A stretch of DNA of 54,475 bases from an uncultured Bacteroidales bacterium (GTDB lineage: Bacteria > Bacteroidota > Bacteroidia > Bacteroidales > Bacteroidaceae), in assembly GCA_902768125.1 (NCBI GenBank), contig CACXKA010000012.1, positions 1-54,475 of the forward strand, given 5' to 3'. This document shows positions 17,403 through 25,888 of this stretch, piece after piece. A program made the position numbers and the translations under genes. Positions within the stretch are counted from its first letter, which is position 1; each line of letters starts with the position of its first letter. Under the pieces are notes generated by a model. The model made no database searches. It was given only the letters and a program-made list of their open reading frames with translations, and was not told the origin of the DNA.

Positions 17403-17957
17403 ATGGCACTAAAAATTAAGGCCGTTGAACGCCTCGTAAAGTTCAGCAAAGAAGAAGCGGGTACTTACCGCTATGTAATGCAGCCAGAGCTGTACAACTC
17501 ACTCAATCAAGATAAGGTGATTCGTGAAGCAGCCCTTCGTTCAGGCGTAAGCAAGGGGGTGATGCAAGCGTGTTGGGACGCTGCAGGCGAGGTCATCAAA
17601 GCATGGGCGACCGAAGGTCACAGCGTGGCACTGCCAGGTCTCGGAACCATGCGATTCGGGCTTCGTGCGAAGAGTGTGGAAGACGTGAACAATGTAAAGT
17701 CTTCCCTCATCAAAAGCCGACGTATCATCTTCACGCCATCAATGGAACTGAAAGATGAACTTGCCAGCACAGCCATCCAAATCACTTGTTACGACCGTAA
17801 CGGCAACGAAGTGAAACGTGTGACATCAAGCGACGAGGGCACCGTGGAAGACAATGACGGAGAGAATAACGGTGGAAACATCGATTCTGGAAGCACTGGA
17901 AATGGTGACAATAGTGGCGGCAATGGCGGAAGCGGCGGCTTCGACACAGGAGACTGA
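17403..17957 (+). CDS. HU-like DNA-binding protein with Gly/Asp-rich tail
   Basis: 184 residues. The first about 125 residues match the Bacteroidota HU-related family: an N-terminal strand-helix, VIREAALRSGVSKGVMQACWDA, and an arm segment ALPGLGTMRFGLRAKSVEDV. The last about 45 residues are low-complexity Gly/Asn/Asp/Ser, acidic, and probably disordered. Family members bend or coat DNA, and a plasmid copy could shape its own nucleoid. Transcribed alone, with no clear TAnnTTTG element in the 240-bp gap before it. A strong hairpin lies about 65 bp after the stop. Confidence 0.85.
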   Translation: MALKIKAVERLVKFSKEEAGTYRYVMQPELYNSLNQDKVIREAALRSGVSKGVMQACWDAAGEVIKAWATEGHSVALPGLGTMRFGLRAKSVEDVNNVKSSLIKSRRIIFTPSMELKDELASTAIQITCYDRNGNEVKRVTSSDEGTVEDNDGENNGGNIDSGSTGNGDNSGGNGGSGGFDTGD

Positions 17958-18020
17958 TGGGCTCAGCCATAGGAAGGAAAAAACCTCTTCCGTGACATAG
18001 AAGTTCTGATGAACACAAAA

Positions 18021-18057
18021 GAATGGGAGGCTCCGACATATCGGGAGCCTCCCATTC
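18021..18057. terminator. Hairpin between convergent genes
   Basis: GAATGGGAGGCTC-CGA pairs with TCGGGAGCCTCCCATTC with one bulged base and a 4-base loop. It lies between the stops at 17957 (+) and 18102 (-). There is no T-run, but the stem is very GC-rich. Confidence 0.6.
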
Positions 18058-18101
18058 TCTGTTGGTGAGACAGGACTGTCTCAATGGGGCGCGGGGATGC
18101 C

Positions 18102-18854
18102 TCAATGCACGTCGATTCCCTCGAACTCCAGCTCGGAGATGACGGTGTCCTGGTACTTCGAGCCGGGATAGACGTCCACGATCTCGAAGCGGAGGCGCCA
18201 GGCGGGCTTGTCAGCATCGTGGTAGCCGAAGGGCCCGTACTTCTCAAGGTCGAAGAACTGGAGTCCGCGGGCGTCCTGCACGTCGAGGATGCAGACGGGC
18301 TTGCCGTTGTAGTACATTTTCAGGCGGTGCGGACGCGAGTTTGCCTCCCACGCCGCCTTGGTCTTCACGTGTCCGGGCAGTATCTTCACGCCCGTCACCC
18401 TTGGGCAAGCGCCTGCGAACTCGTACTCCACCCACTCGCCGACGCCCTGTCCGGCGACGCCCTCTGCCCACACGCTTTCGTGGCTGAAGTCATGGGCGTT
18501 CTTGGGCAGGTAGTTGAACTTGCCCTGGGCCTTCAGGTGGCTCGAGGCGGTCACGCGCTGCACCTCGCCGCCGCAGTACCAGCTGCACTTGCCCGAGTAG
18601 AGGTCCTCCAGCACGGGATACTGCTCCATGATGTCCTCGTAGCGCTGCATCATGTTCTCGGGCAGGTCGGCATCCTCCTCCTGGAAGGACTCGCTGAGTG
18701 TCTTCCACTCGGTGAGGATGGCGTCGGAAGGCATGAGCCACACGTCCGACGGCGCAACCATGCGGAGGTTGTCGGCAGAGTTGGAACGGGGTGCCTGGGC
18801 ATGTGCCGAGAGTGTGGCAACGGCCAGGGCGATGCATAAGAATGTCTTTTTCAT
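18102..18854 (-). CDS. Secreted protein with NADase-type glycan-binding (discoidin-like) domain
   Basis: 250 residues. Signal peptide about 1-20 (ending AHAQ). From about residue 125 the pattern is that of the NADase-type glycan-binding domain: SVWAEGVAGQGVGEWVEYEF, then VTGVKILPGHVKT, then NSRPHRLKMYYNGK and finally VYPGSKYQDTVISELEFEG. Such domains form jelly rolls that bind glycans. No catalytic domain is attached. It is the third gene of a minus-strand set with the beta-helix protein and a lipoprotein. The DNA is much richer in G+C (about 70% over 18421-18480) than neighbouring genes. Confidence 0.7.
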   Translation of the reverse strand: MKKTFLCIALAVATLSAHAQAPRSNSADNLRMVAPSDVWLMPSDAILTEWKTLSESFQEEDADLPENMMQRYEDIMEQYPVLEDLYSGKCSWYCGGEVQRVTASSHLKAQGKFNYLPKNAHDFSHESVWAEGVAGQGVGEWVEYEFAGACPRVTGVKILPGHVKTKAAWEANSRPHRLKMYYNGKPVCILDVQDARGLQFFDLEKYGPFGYHDADKPAWRLRFEIVDVYPGSKYQDTVISELEFEGIDVH

Positions 18855-18907
18855 TGCTGTATGGTTTTAGTTGTCAATAGTGTCGTCAAGATTGTTGCGC
18901 GGGCGTG

Positions 18908-19846
18908 TCACTCCCCTTCCCCGATGTCGGGATAGTTCTCGGCATTGTCAAGGTTCATCACGACCTTGCTCTGCACGAAGTTGATGTTCTCCGCCTGGTC
19001 GTCGTAGGTGTGGTGCACCTTGCACTTGGTCAGCGTCACTGGTACGTCGCAGAAGAAGAGGCAACCGCGGTTGTCGTGCATCTCGCACTTGGTGAAGCTG
19101 ACGCCGTCGCACTCCTCGTCCACGCGGATGCCCAGGCCGTTGTTGTGGATCCTGCACCCCTCGAAGGCGACATGCCCAGTGCCGAAGAGCATGATGGCAT
19201 AGTCGCTGCATCCGTAGATGTCCGAGCCGCTCACCTGGATGTTCGCAGACCGATAGGCAGAGAACCCGTCCACTCCGCATCCGTAGAGCATGGACTTGCG
19301 GATGGCCACATTGGCACAACCGTCCAGCACCACCACGTCGCCCACACACGAGCCAGCCTCCTCGTGACCCATGACCATGTTGTCAATCACGATGTCGCGG
19401 CACTGGTCGAACTTCAGCACGTCAGCATAGCGGGGAATCACCAGCAAGTTGCCGCCCGCCTTCTTGTCCTCGCCCACGATGCAGAGGTTGTGCAGGCGAT
19501 GGATGACGATGGACAGACCGTCGTACTCCCTCGTGTAGTACACACCCGGCTCCGCTTCCCCCTGGCCTTCGCCCGGCATGTGCCTGATCTTCCCCTCCTG
19601 CGCCATCTGCTCAATCGCATGGGAAATGTTCAGCGGCTCACTCGTCACCACATGGATGCGCGTGTCGCTCTGCAATGCCTCCACGAACTCGCGGCCCGTG
19701 GCGACCTTCACCTCACGCTTGTACTCTCCCTCCGCCTGCTTCTTGTCAGGCATCTCAGGGCTGGTCCATGAACAGAGCGTCATGGCACACACCAACATCA
19801 GGGCCAGCACCCCACAAAATGAAATCCTTTTCATATAGATAATCAT
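18908..19846 (-). CDS. Secreted right-handed beta-helix repeat protein
   Basis: 312 residues. A hydrophobic export signal covers about 5-27 (the first Met or Met5 may be the start). From about residue 115 to 285 there are short beta-helix coils, for example VVVLDGCANVAIRKSMLYGC, then SDIYGCSDYAIMLFGTGHV and CRIHNNGLGIRVD. This fold is common in polysaccharide-binding or -cleaving proteins, but I see no catalytic set that would identify a lyase. The gene follows the lipoprotein gene by 25 bp and precedes the glycan-binding-type gene by 53 bp, all GC-rich. Confidence 0.65.
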   Translation of the reverse strand: MIIYMKRISFCGVLALMLVCAMTLCSWTSPEMPDKKQAEGEYKREVKVATGREFVEALQSDTRIHVVTSEPLNISHAIEQMAQEGKIRHMPGEGQGEAEPGVYYTREYDGLSIVIHRLHNLCIVGEDKKAGGNLLVIPRYADVLKFDQCRDIVIDNMVMGHEEAGSCVGDVVVLDGCANVAIRKSMLYGCGVDGFSAYRSANIQVSGSDIYGCSDYAIMLFGTGHVAFEGCRIHNNGLGIRVDEECDGVSFTKCEMHDNRGCLFFCDVPVTLTKCKVHHTYDDQAENINFVQSKVVMNLDNAENYPDIGEGE

Positions 19847-19871
19847 TGACTCGTTTAGTATCCTTTAGCTA

Positions 19872-20426
19872 TCACTCCTCATACACATACGGATGCGGAT
19901 TGGGCAGAATCTCCACAGGCTTGTCCATCACCTTGAACGTCCATTCATACTCACCCTCGAAGAGGAACGTCGCACGCTTCGGCGTCATGTCGTAGAACGA
20001 GAACCGCAAGGCGTAAGTGCCTGCGTAAGGACCCTGCTCCAGCAAGTACTGGATGTCGCCCACAGAGTCGCCCTGCTCCGGGAAGTCGTGACCCACCTCG
20101 AAACCGCCTGCCTCCGTCTCCATGTAATACACACCCGGCTTGTAGTCAGGATTGTCCTTGCAGAACTCCTCGTCATACTTGCGAGCCTCCACATAGTGCG
20201 TGTCGTCCCTCAGGTCGAACAGCCACTCACCATCCTCGCTCACCCACACCTTGTAGATGCTCTTCACCGTGTCCTGCGCAGCCGTCTCCCCCTTCTTCAG
20301 AGAGTCAGCCGCCACACCCAACGAGTCCGCTTCCGCAGTCTCCGACTTTTGTCCGTTACCCATGCAGGCCATCGTCATCAAGCCCGCCAAGCACACCAGT
20401 GCCCATACACTTTTCTTCATATCCAA
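19872..20426 (-). CDS. Putative lipoprotein of unknown function
   Basis: 184 residues. Lipobox LMTMAC gives a lipid-modified Cys at about residue 21. A disordered, acidic, Ala/Ser-rich linker (about 25-55) precedes a small folded region with KVWVSEDGEWLFDLRDDTHY and a C-terminal immunoglobulin-like stretch. First gene of the three-gene GC-rich operon, with a TACCTTTG element 28 bp before its start. No family recognised. Confidence 0.6.
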   Translation of the reverse strand: MDMKKSVWALVCLAGLMTMACMGNGQKSETAEADSLGVAADSLKKGETAAQDTVKSIYKVWVSEDGEWLFDLRDDTHYVEARKYDEEFCKDNPDYKPGVYYMETEAGGFEVGHDFPEQGDSVGDIQYLLEQGPYAGTYALRFSFYDMTPKRATFLFEGEYEWTFKVMDKPVEILPNPHPYVYEE

Positions 20427-20453
20427 TAGGTTTTATAAATTGTAATTCAGGTA

Positions 20454-20461
20454 CAAAGGTA
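20454..20461 (-). promoter_or_regulatory. Promoter -7 element of the three-gene surface-protein operon
   Basis: TACCTTTG on the minus strand, 28 bp upstream of the lipoprotein gene at 20426. Confidence 0.55.
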
Positions 20462-20517
20462 GCGACTTTCAGTATATTGACCTAATCTTTAAGAGAAAAA
20501 GTTTCAAAGGCACAAAA

Positions 20518-20544
20518 AAAGGTGCTTCATTTCGAAGCACCTTT
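20518..20544 (-). terminator. Terminator overlapping the acid phosphatase stop codon
   Basis: AAAGGTGCTTC and GAAGCACCTTT pair perfectly. On the minus strand a run of seven T follows. The TGA stop lies inside the hairpin loop region, an unusually tight arrangement. Confidence 0.8.
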
Positions 20545-21333
20545 CTTATCAGCCTTGGCACGTATGGCAACCGCCTTCCTGTAAGCCTTCAACTCAGCAG
20601 GAGAAGCAAGTCCCTTCTTGCATCGGAACTCCAGGCGAGCCAGTCGCATCTGCTCAAGGAAACGCTCGCTGGTGTGCAGTCTTGCGTATGCCGCCGATGC
20701 AGCCAGACGGGCAGCATTCACGTCGCTCTGCCAGTGCGCTCCCACAATCATGCGACTGTCGCCATACATGATACCACGTGCCAAAAGTGTGTCAGCACGG
20801 TCAGGGTTAATCTCCGACAGCAACAGCGCCGAGCTCCATCCCAGAAGCGTGTGCCCACTGGGATACGAACCGTTCTTGCGCAGTGACTCCTCATCGTCAG
20901 GTGTAAGGGTCGCCTCCTGGAAACGCATGAAAGGACGCTTGCGCATGTAGTAGCGTTTGGGCAAGGTGCATATACTGTCGCAAGTGGCAGTGCCCTCGCG
21001 CAACACCTTGTAAATCTCTGGCGTCTCCTCTTTGGAGATAGTCATTCCGAAAGGCTCGCTGAACTCCTGGATGATGCAGTCGACACCATACACGGCATCG
21101 CGGATGGCAATGTCGGCACGCTCCTTGTCCGCACGCATCTGCTTGCCCCACATATACTGCATGATGTCGAAAGCGAACGCCGCACCGATCGTGTCGGGTG
21201 GGGCAGGGCACCACTTGAGCATGTCGGGCATCTCGCTCGTGGTAAAGTATGCATCAACGGGAGACTTGTCACTCTGTGCCTGTGCACATACAGCTGCCAT
21301 CAATAGGACAGCACTCGTCATAAGTTTCTTCAT
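20527..21333 (-). CDS. Class A acid phosphatase (PAP2 superfamily, PhoN-like)
   Basis: 268 residues. Signal peptide 1-20. The three PAP2 motifs are intact: K126-x6-R133-P134, P158-S-G-H161, and S193-R194-x5-H200-x3-D204. The second His forms the phospho-enzyme and the first is the acid. The enzyme releases phosphate from organic esters in the periplasm. The neighbouring upstream gene encodes a phosphate-selective-type porin, which suggests a phosphate scavenging pair. No TAnnTTTG element is seen in the 140-bp gap, which instead holds direct repeats. Confidence 0.88.
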   Translation of the reverse strand: MKKLMTSAVLLMAAVCAQAQSDKSPVDAYFTTSEMPDMLKWCPAPPDTIGAAFAFDIMQYMWGKQMRADKERADIAIRDAVYGVDCIIQEFSEPFGMTISKEETPEIYKVLREGTATCDSICTLPKRYYMRKRPFMRFQEATLTPDDEESLRKNGSYPSGHTLLGWSSALLLSEINPDRADTLLARGIMYGDSRMIVGAHWQSDVNAARLAASAAYARLHTSERFLEQMRLARLEFRCKKGLASPAELKAYRKAVAIRAKADKKGASK

Positions 21334-21365
21334 AAGTATGGATGTTAATGGATGATGGATTATTG

Positions 21366-21459
21366 TTGATATGAGTTAGATATATGAATCTGATTAGGTT
21401 CTATATAACAACCTGATTCGTCTTGATATAATGAAGTAAGCAGGTTGATATAATGAAGT
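21366..21459. repeat. TTGATATAATGAAGT direct repeats before the phosphatase gene
   Basis: TTGATATAATGAAGT occurs at 21423-21437 and 21445-21459, starts exactly 22 bp apart (two helical turns). A shorter relative (TTGATATGA) is at about 21366. CTGATT also recurs at 21390 and 21413. Spacing by whole helical turns suggests a regulator site in the porin-phosphatase gap. Confidence 0.5.
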
Positions 21460-21473
21460 GAACGGGTTCCCCA

Positions 21474-22622
21474 TTAGAACTTCACCTGCAAGCGAGTCTC
21501 GAGGATGCTCACTTCATTGTCAGCAAAGTTGCTACGGTTGGTGACTTTCGTGTAGGATCCACGCACTCGCCAAATCATGTACTTATTGATGTAATAGTTA
21601 TAGCAAAGTGCCCAGTCGTTGAGGTAGCCACCATAGACTCCAGCCTTGTGGTCGGACAGAGACGTGTAGTTATACTGCATACACAGCTCCATGTTTCCTG
21701 CATCAGGCGTGGCAATGCCGCCATCCGTCTTCGTGTACTTGTACTGGTTTCCCTTGATGAGTCCCCTCAATGTGACATATGCGCCACTGCCCGTGAAAGC
21801 ATGCATGCCGTGGTTACGCGAGATCCTATTATAGAAGTACTGACCTATCACGGCAAAACGTCCGTATGAATACAGAATCTCAGGCGAGAACTTAAGCATC
21901 ACCTTGGCATCAGTTACTACCGCCTGTTGAGAATTGACCTTTGCCACGCGTGTGGGCCACCTGGTGCTTAGGGTGAACTGCTTGTGGTTCATTTCTTCGG
22001 TGCTACTGTATCGAGCACCCTCTATACCACCGCTGATTCCTACATGGAACATCTTCCCAGACTCCACGAAAGGATGATACACCAATCTTGTCAATCCACC
22101 AATCGCCTCGTTGCCCGTCACATCAGTCGTCTGCTTCATGGCATCCGTCTCCACCACAAAGCTGGCTGAAACCAACACCTTATCGTCGGCATGCTCATAC
22201 ATCAGTCCGAGCATGCGGTCGTTATTGAACACCGCATTGCTTTGGGGTTCTTCCATCGTCTCCTTGAAAGAGGAACTGGTGCAACTCTGATATCCATATT
22301 GATGGATAAAGTATCCACCACGCACAAAGTTGGTGGGGTTGATGTCATACTGGAGAATCACATCCTTCATGTTCACCTTTCCATAGGCATACCCAATGTC
22401 CACCTTACCTTTCCACTGGTCGTAACTGAAGCTCACGCCGATACGCATGTCGGGTATCCCCGCTCCGCTGTTCAGCTTGTCTTCTTGATGTTGAGGATTG
22501 ACATAGGCAGCATCGAATAGGATGCGTCCCGTTGGTTTCACTGTGAACTTTGGCTCTTCTTGAGCACAGACAGTGGCTGCAATTGCCAATGCCACTGTCA
22601 AACTTTTTGCACGTGTTTTCAT
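21474..22622 (-). CDS. Phosphate-selective porin O/P-type outer membrane protein
   Basis: 382 residues. Signal peptide about 1-20, then a beta-barrel: FTVKPTGRILFDAAYVNP at the start, repeated aromatic-rich strands, and a C-terminal ETRLQVKF ending in Phe. The order (strand with RIGVSFSYDQWKGKVDIGYAYGK form, then a plug-like loop) resembles the OprO/OprP family. In the family these are trimeric channels for phosphate or polyphosphate. The acid phosphatase downstream supports that reading. Substrate selectivity here is inference. Confidence 0.65.
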   Translation of the reverse strand: MKTRAKSLTVALAIAATVCAQEEPKFTVKPTGRILFDAAYVNPQHQEDKLNSGAGIPDMRIGVSFSYDQWKGKVDIGYAYGKVNMKDVILQYDINPTNFVRGGYFIHQYGYQSCTSSSFKETMEEPQSNAVFNNDRMLGLMYEHADDKVLVSASFVVETDAMKQTTDVTGNEAIGGLTRLVYHPFVESGKMFHVGISGGIEGARYSSTEEMNHKQFTLSTRWPTRVAKVNSQQAVVTDAKVMLKFSPEILYSYGRFAVIGQYFYNRISRNHGMHAFTGSGAYVTLRGLIKGNQYKYTKTDGGIATPDAGNMELCMQYNYTSLSDHKAGVYGGYLNDWALCYNYYINKYMIWRVRGSYTKVTNRSNFADNEVSILETRLQVKF

Positions 22623-22644
22623 TTTGACTTTACTATTTGCACTG

Positions 22645-22652
22645 CAAAGGTA
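22645..22652 (-). promoter_or_regulatory. Promoter -7 element of the porin gene
   Basis: TACCTTTG on the minus strand, 23 bp before the start at 22622. Confidence 0.55.
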
Positions 22653-22710
22653 CGACTATTCACTTACACTGCCAAATGTTTCGTGAAAAAAGCCATGAAC
22701 TGTTTGCCTT

Positions 22711-22998
22711 TCACCCTCCCTGTATCCATCCTTTGAATATAACATATCCCACGATGGCCACTTGTATAAAAAAGATGGCCGGCACGCCATACTTGAACTT
22801 TTTATGCATCGTCTTATGATGCCATACTTTCATACCCAACCACGCACCGACACTTCCACCTATCACAGCCACGACCAACAGCGTTGACTCAGGAATGCGC
22901 CACTTAGACCGTTTTGCCTTCCACTTGTCAATGCCATACGTGAAGAACGTGATGCCATTGATGGCCAAAAGGTAAATCAGGAAAATCTTAATCATCAT
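22711..22998 (-). CDS. DUF1294 small membrane protein
   Basis: 95 residues with three hydrophobic segments (about 4-22, 38-58 and 74-90). The DUF1294 hallmarks are YGIDKWKAKRSKWRIPESTLL and a following GGSVGAWLGM and HHKTMHKKF. The family is widespread and of unknown function. It has its own promoter element 50 bp upstream and borders the iteron region. Confidence 0.85.
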   Translation of the reverse strand: MMIKIFLIYLLAINGITFFTYGIDKWKAKRSKWRIPESTLLVVAVIGGSVGAWLGMKVWHHKTMHKKFKYGVPAIFFIQVAIVGYVIFKGWIQGG

Positions 22999-23047
22999 CT
23001 ATACTAAAATTGTTATTCTGCATCTGACATAAGTGGTCATTCTTTGA

Positions 23048-23055
23048 CAAAGGTA
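23048..23055 (-). promoter_or_regulatory. Promoter -7 element of the DUF1294 gene
   Basis: TACCTTTG on the minus strand, 50 bp before the start at 22998 and just outside the first iteron. Confidence 0.5.
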
Positions 23056-23095
23056 GCGACTTTCATGAAATCAACCAAATGTTTTTGATAAAAGT

Positions 23096-24147
23096 GTGAC
23101 AAATTCCAAAGTTCGGAGATAGAATAACTGTGACAGATTCCAAACACAAACAATAGAGTAGAGTAGGGGACTCAAATCGTTTCGTGACAAAAACCAAAGA
23201 GAAAGAGAAATGCCTGAATATCAAAAGTGTGACAAATTCCCAATAACTAATATACCTTTAAAATGAAACGGAAAAATGTTTAAGCAAAACTCGGATGATT
23301 TATATATCATAGATAAATGAAAAAGAGATGATTAGATATGTTTTGCACAAGTTTTCGCATAACAAAACAATCAGAAACGTGACAAATTCCCAATACGTTT
23401 TTGTCACACTGATACGTACTTCAGGTTATTAATAAATGGATTCATTGACGCCATTATATTTTTTAAACGAGAAATGACGTAACTAACTCAAAACCAATAA
23501 CAAAAGAGAAGAACTGAATATTTGATTTAATACAAATTTGTCACGCCGAAAACATGTGTTTTGACCCTAATCTGTCACGCATTCGTGATACACTTTTGTC
23601 ACACTTCTTTTGCATATGTTTAAAGACAATACGTTATATGATTGAAATATAACTAATTAGGTACTAGTATTGTACTTTTACGAATAAAAAAACGTGACGA
23701 ATTCCAAACAGAAGAAACCCTCTTACTAGGTGAAATACATGTGACAAATACCCAACAAAACCTATTTATGAAGACATCTGTTTCTTAGAAAAAATGGAAG
23801 AAAGAATCTTTCATATTATATTAATAAACAAGTATATAATATATAAAGTAGTATAACATATTGAATCACAGTGTATTGAAGCAGAAATTCGTGACAAACT
23901 CCCAACAGAGGAGGGACAAATACCCATTGAAAGCGAGACAAACAGCAAACGTAAATCACTGAAAATGTGACAAATACCAAAAATTAGATAGGTTGTGTGA
24001 CGAATTCCAAAGTGAAACGTGACAAATTCCCTATATATATAATAATGTGTGACAAATACCAAAGACTGTTTACGAGGGATAGACATTCCATCATGCTCAT
24101 TGCCCTCGTTAGAGTTAGGGTTGCTATTTATAACCCACTTTTGTCAC
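23096..24147. repeat. Iteron array, probable replication origin
   Basis: At least 18 copies of GTGACAAATTCC or close variants (GTGACAAATACC, GTGACAGATTCC, GTGACGAATTCC). Plus-strand copies start at 23096, 23130, 23184, 23229, 23379, 23695, 23742, 23891, 23913, 23967, 23997, 24019 and 24049. Minus-strand copies span 23396-23407, 23533-23544, 23567-23578, 23591-23602 and 24136-24147. AT-rich DNA lies between the clusters. There is no gene in this stretch. Iterons beside a Rep_3 gene are the classic binding sites for the initiator. The last copy, abutting the longest rep frame, could also be the rep operator. Confidence 0.9.
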
Positions 24148-24268
24148 GATGGAAAGTACAGATGGCACTAATTTATGGATAAAAAGCGAGAAAGTAGGGA
24201 AAAGGTTTTGTAAGAAAGAAAAAACTTTGCATCTTTGCAATGTTTTCATTAAAGACCAACCAAAACTG

Positions 24269-25849
24269 ATGAAAGAAGAAACAGAACGGATATCAGAAGA
24301 AAGCAAGAAGAAGGGAACGGTGGCGGCGCAGAAAACAAAGAAGGCGCAGGATGAAACCATCATGAAGAACCTTCCTCAGAATGTGGAGTGGATCAAGCAG
24401 CCTTATGCTCTTTCGGTCATGCGTGGCGATCTTTCGCTGACACAGACCCATATCATGGTGGAACTGATGGGAGCTTTGCAGGTGAAGATAAATGACTTCA
24501 TTGCGCATATGGGTGAGGAGGGCAATGCTGTTTTCAAGGAAGAGGATTTCAACGAAAACGGTGTGGCTCATGTGGATGTAAACCTCGCTGCCGTTTCTAA
24601 CCGCCCCGACTACTATGCTGACGTGGAGTCGATGGCATACCGTCTGATGGGTGCCACTATCAAGCGTCCTGAGGAGGTTGAAGGCATGAAGATGATGAAG
24701 CTTTCTCATGTGTTTGATTCGATCTCCGTTCCTTTCGAAGACAATGAACGTGGTCGTCGCAAGGGGTTCATCCGTTTCTACTTTAATCGCGAGCAGGCGA
24801 AGGAAATTTTTAATTTCACCCGTTACAGCAAATATATCAAGGCTGTGGCGCGAAATTCATCGAGTCAGTATACGAGTCGTCTTTATATGATTATCACTGC
24901 CTACAAGAAGTTTGGACAATGGGAAGTGGATTACTCGGAGTTACGTAAGATTCTTGGTTTCCTTGCCTACGAGGAGGACGAGAACGGACAGTGGCGATGG
25001 GTAGAAAAAAAGTACACAGAGTATCGCCAGTTTAAGCGCCGTGTGCTCAACACTGCTGCAGATGAACTTCGTGATCTTGCAGAGAAAGGTGAGGCAGATT
25101 GTTATTTTGACTTTCAGGAAATCTATCCAGCTGGCAAGAAGAAGGGTACACCAGAGAAGATTTTATTTACAATCACAGTCAGTGACTTGGGTCGAGAACA
25201 GAACCATTCGGCTTCATTTGCAAAAAAGTTGATAGCAGTTGAGGATTTTCTAAAACAAGATTTTGGCTTCCGTACTTCAGAAATTCGTCAGATGCTACCA
25301 CGCATCAATGATGATAATATTGATGTATTTATAGCAAAGATGAATGAGGTGAAGAAGTATATTGATAAAGAAGAAAGCAAAATTCTTGATAAGAAAAAGT
25401 ATGCCTTCACAGCTCTTCGCAATGTAATAGACGACTTCGAGGAAGCCATCGCAGAAGAGGTGTTGGATGATTCTTCAATGAATGGAAGAAATAAAACGAG
25501 TGATGAGTTCTCGCAAAATACTTTACAGGATGATCTCTTTCATGAGGGAGTTGCTAATACAAAGATGAATGCTAAAAAGGAAGTGGAGCACTCTTCTTGG
25601 GATGGTTTATCCTTCACCGATGCTCCTTTCCGCGATGCGCTCACTTCAATGTTTGGTGCACGCATCTACACGATGTATCTGATGCAGATACGTATTATCT
25701 CATATCGTCAGGAAACAGTATCGTTACTCATCCCTCACGAAGAGGTGAGTGACTATATTGATTCGAACAATCTTATCGCCAAATTAAAAGAGTGTTTGTC
25801 GGACATCATGGGCAAGGTTCAGACCATCAACTATTTGGTGGGTATGTAA
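24269..25849 (+). CDS. Replication initiator, Rep_3/RepB family
   Basis: 526 residues from the start chosen here. The frame is open from ATG 24149 (566 residues), but a promoter-like CATCTTTG at about 24231 lies inside that extension, and the first 40 codons look unlike the rest. Hence ATG 24269 (MKEETERISEESKKK) is preferred. The body has the two winged-helix regions of Rep_3 initiators: LPQNVEWIKQPYALSVMRGD, then SQYTSRLYMIITAYKKFGQW, and FKRRVLNTAADELRDLAEKG. A C-terminal extension (about the last 150 residues) is poorly recognisable. It should bind the adjacent iterons and open the origin, and usually represses its own gene. Confidence 0.87.
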   Translation: MKEETERISEESKKKGTVAAQKTKKAQDETIMKNLPQNVEWIKQPYALSVMRGDLSLTQTHIMVELMGALQVKINDFIAHMGEEGNAVFKEEDFNENGVAHVDVNLAAVSNRPDYYADVESMAYRLMGATIKRPEEVEGMKMMKLSHVFDSISVPFEDNERGRRKGFIRFYFNREQAKEIFNFTRYSKYIKAVARNSSSQYTSRLYMIITAYKKFGQWEVDYSELRKILGFLAYEEDENGQWRWVEKKYTEYRQFKRRVLNTAADELRDLAEKGEADCYFDFQEIYPAGKKKGTPEKILFTITVSDLGREQNHSASFAKKLIAVEDFLKQDFGFRTSEIRQMLPRINDDNIDVFIAKMNEVKKYIDKEESKILDKKKYAFTALRNVIDDFEEAIAEEVLDDSSMNGRNKTSDEFSQNTLQDDLFHEGVANTKMNAKKEVEHSSWDGLSFTDAPFRDALTSMFGARIYTMYLMQIRIISYRQETVSLLIPHEEVSDYIDSNNLIAKLKECLSDIMGKVQTINYLVGM

Positions 25850-25888
25850 TGATTTTAATTTTATAATAACATAAGAAAGGGCAAAAGA

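Noticed and set aside
18084-18839. Plus-strand open frame over the glycan-binding-type gene
   Set aside because: A shadow of the GC-rich minus-strand gene, which has a signal peptide and recognisable domain.
18905-19771. Plus-strand open frame over the beta-helix gene
   Set aside because: A shadow with His/Val-rich low-complexity translation; the minus-strand frame has signal peptide and repeat structure.
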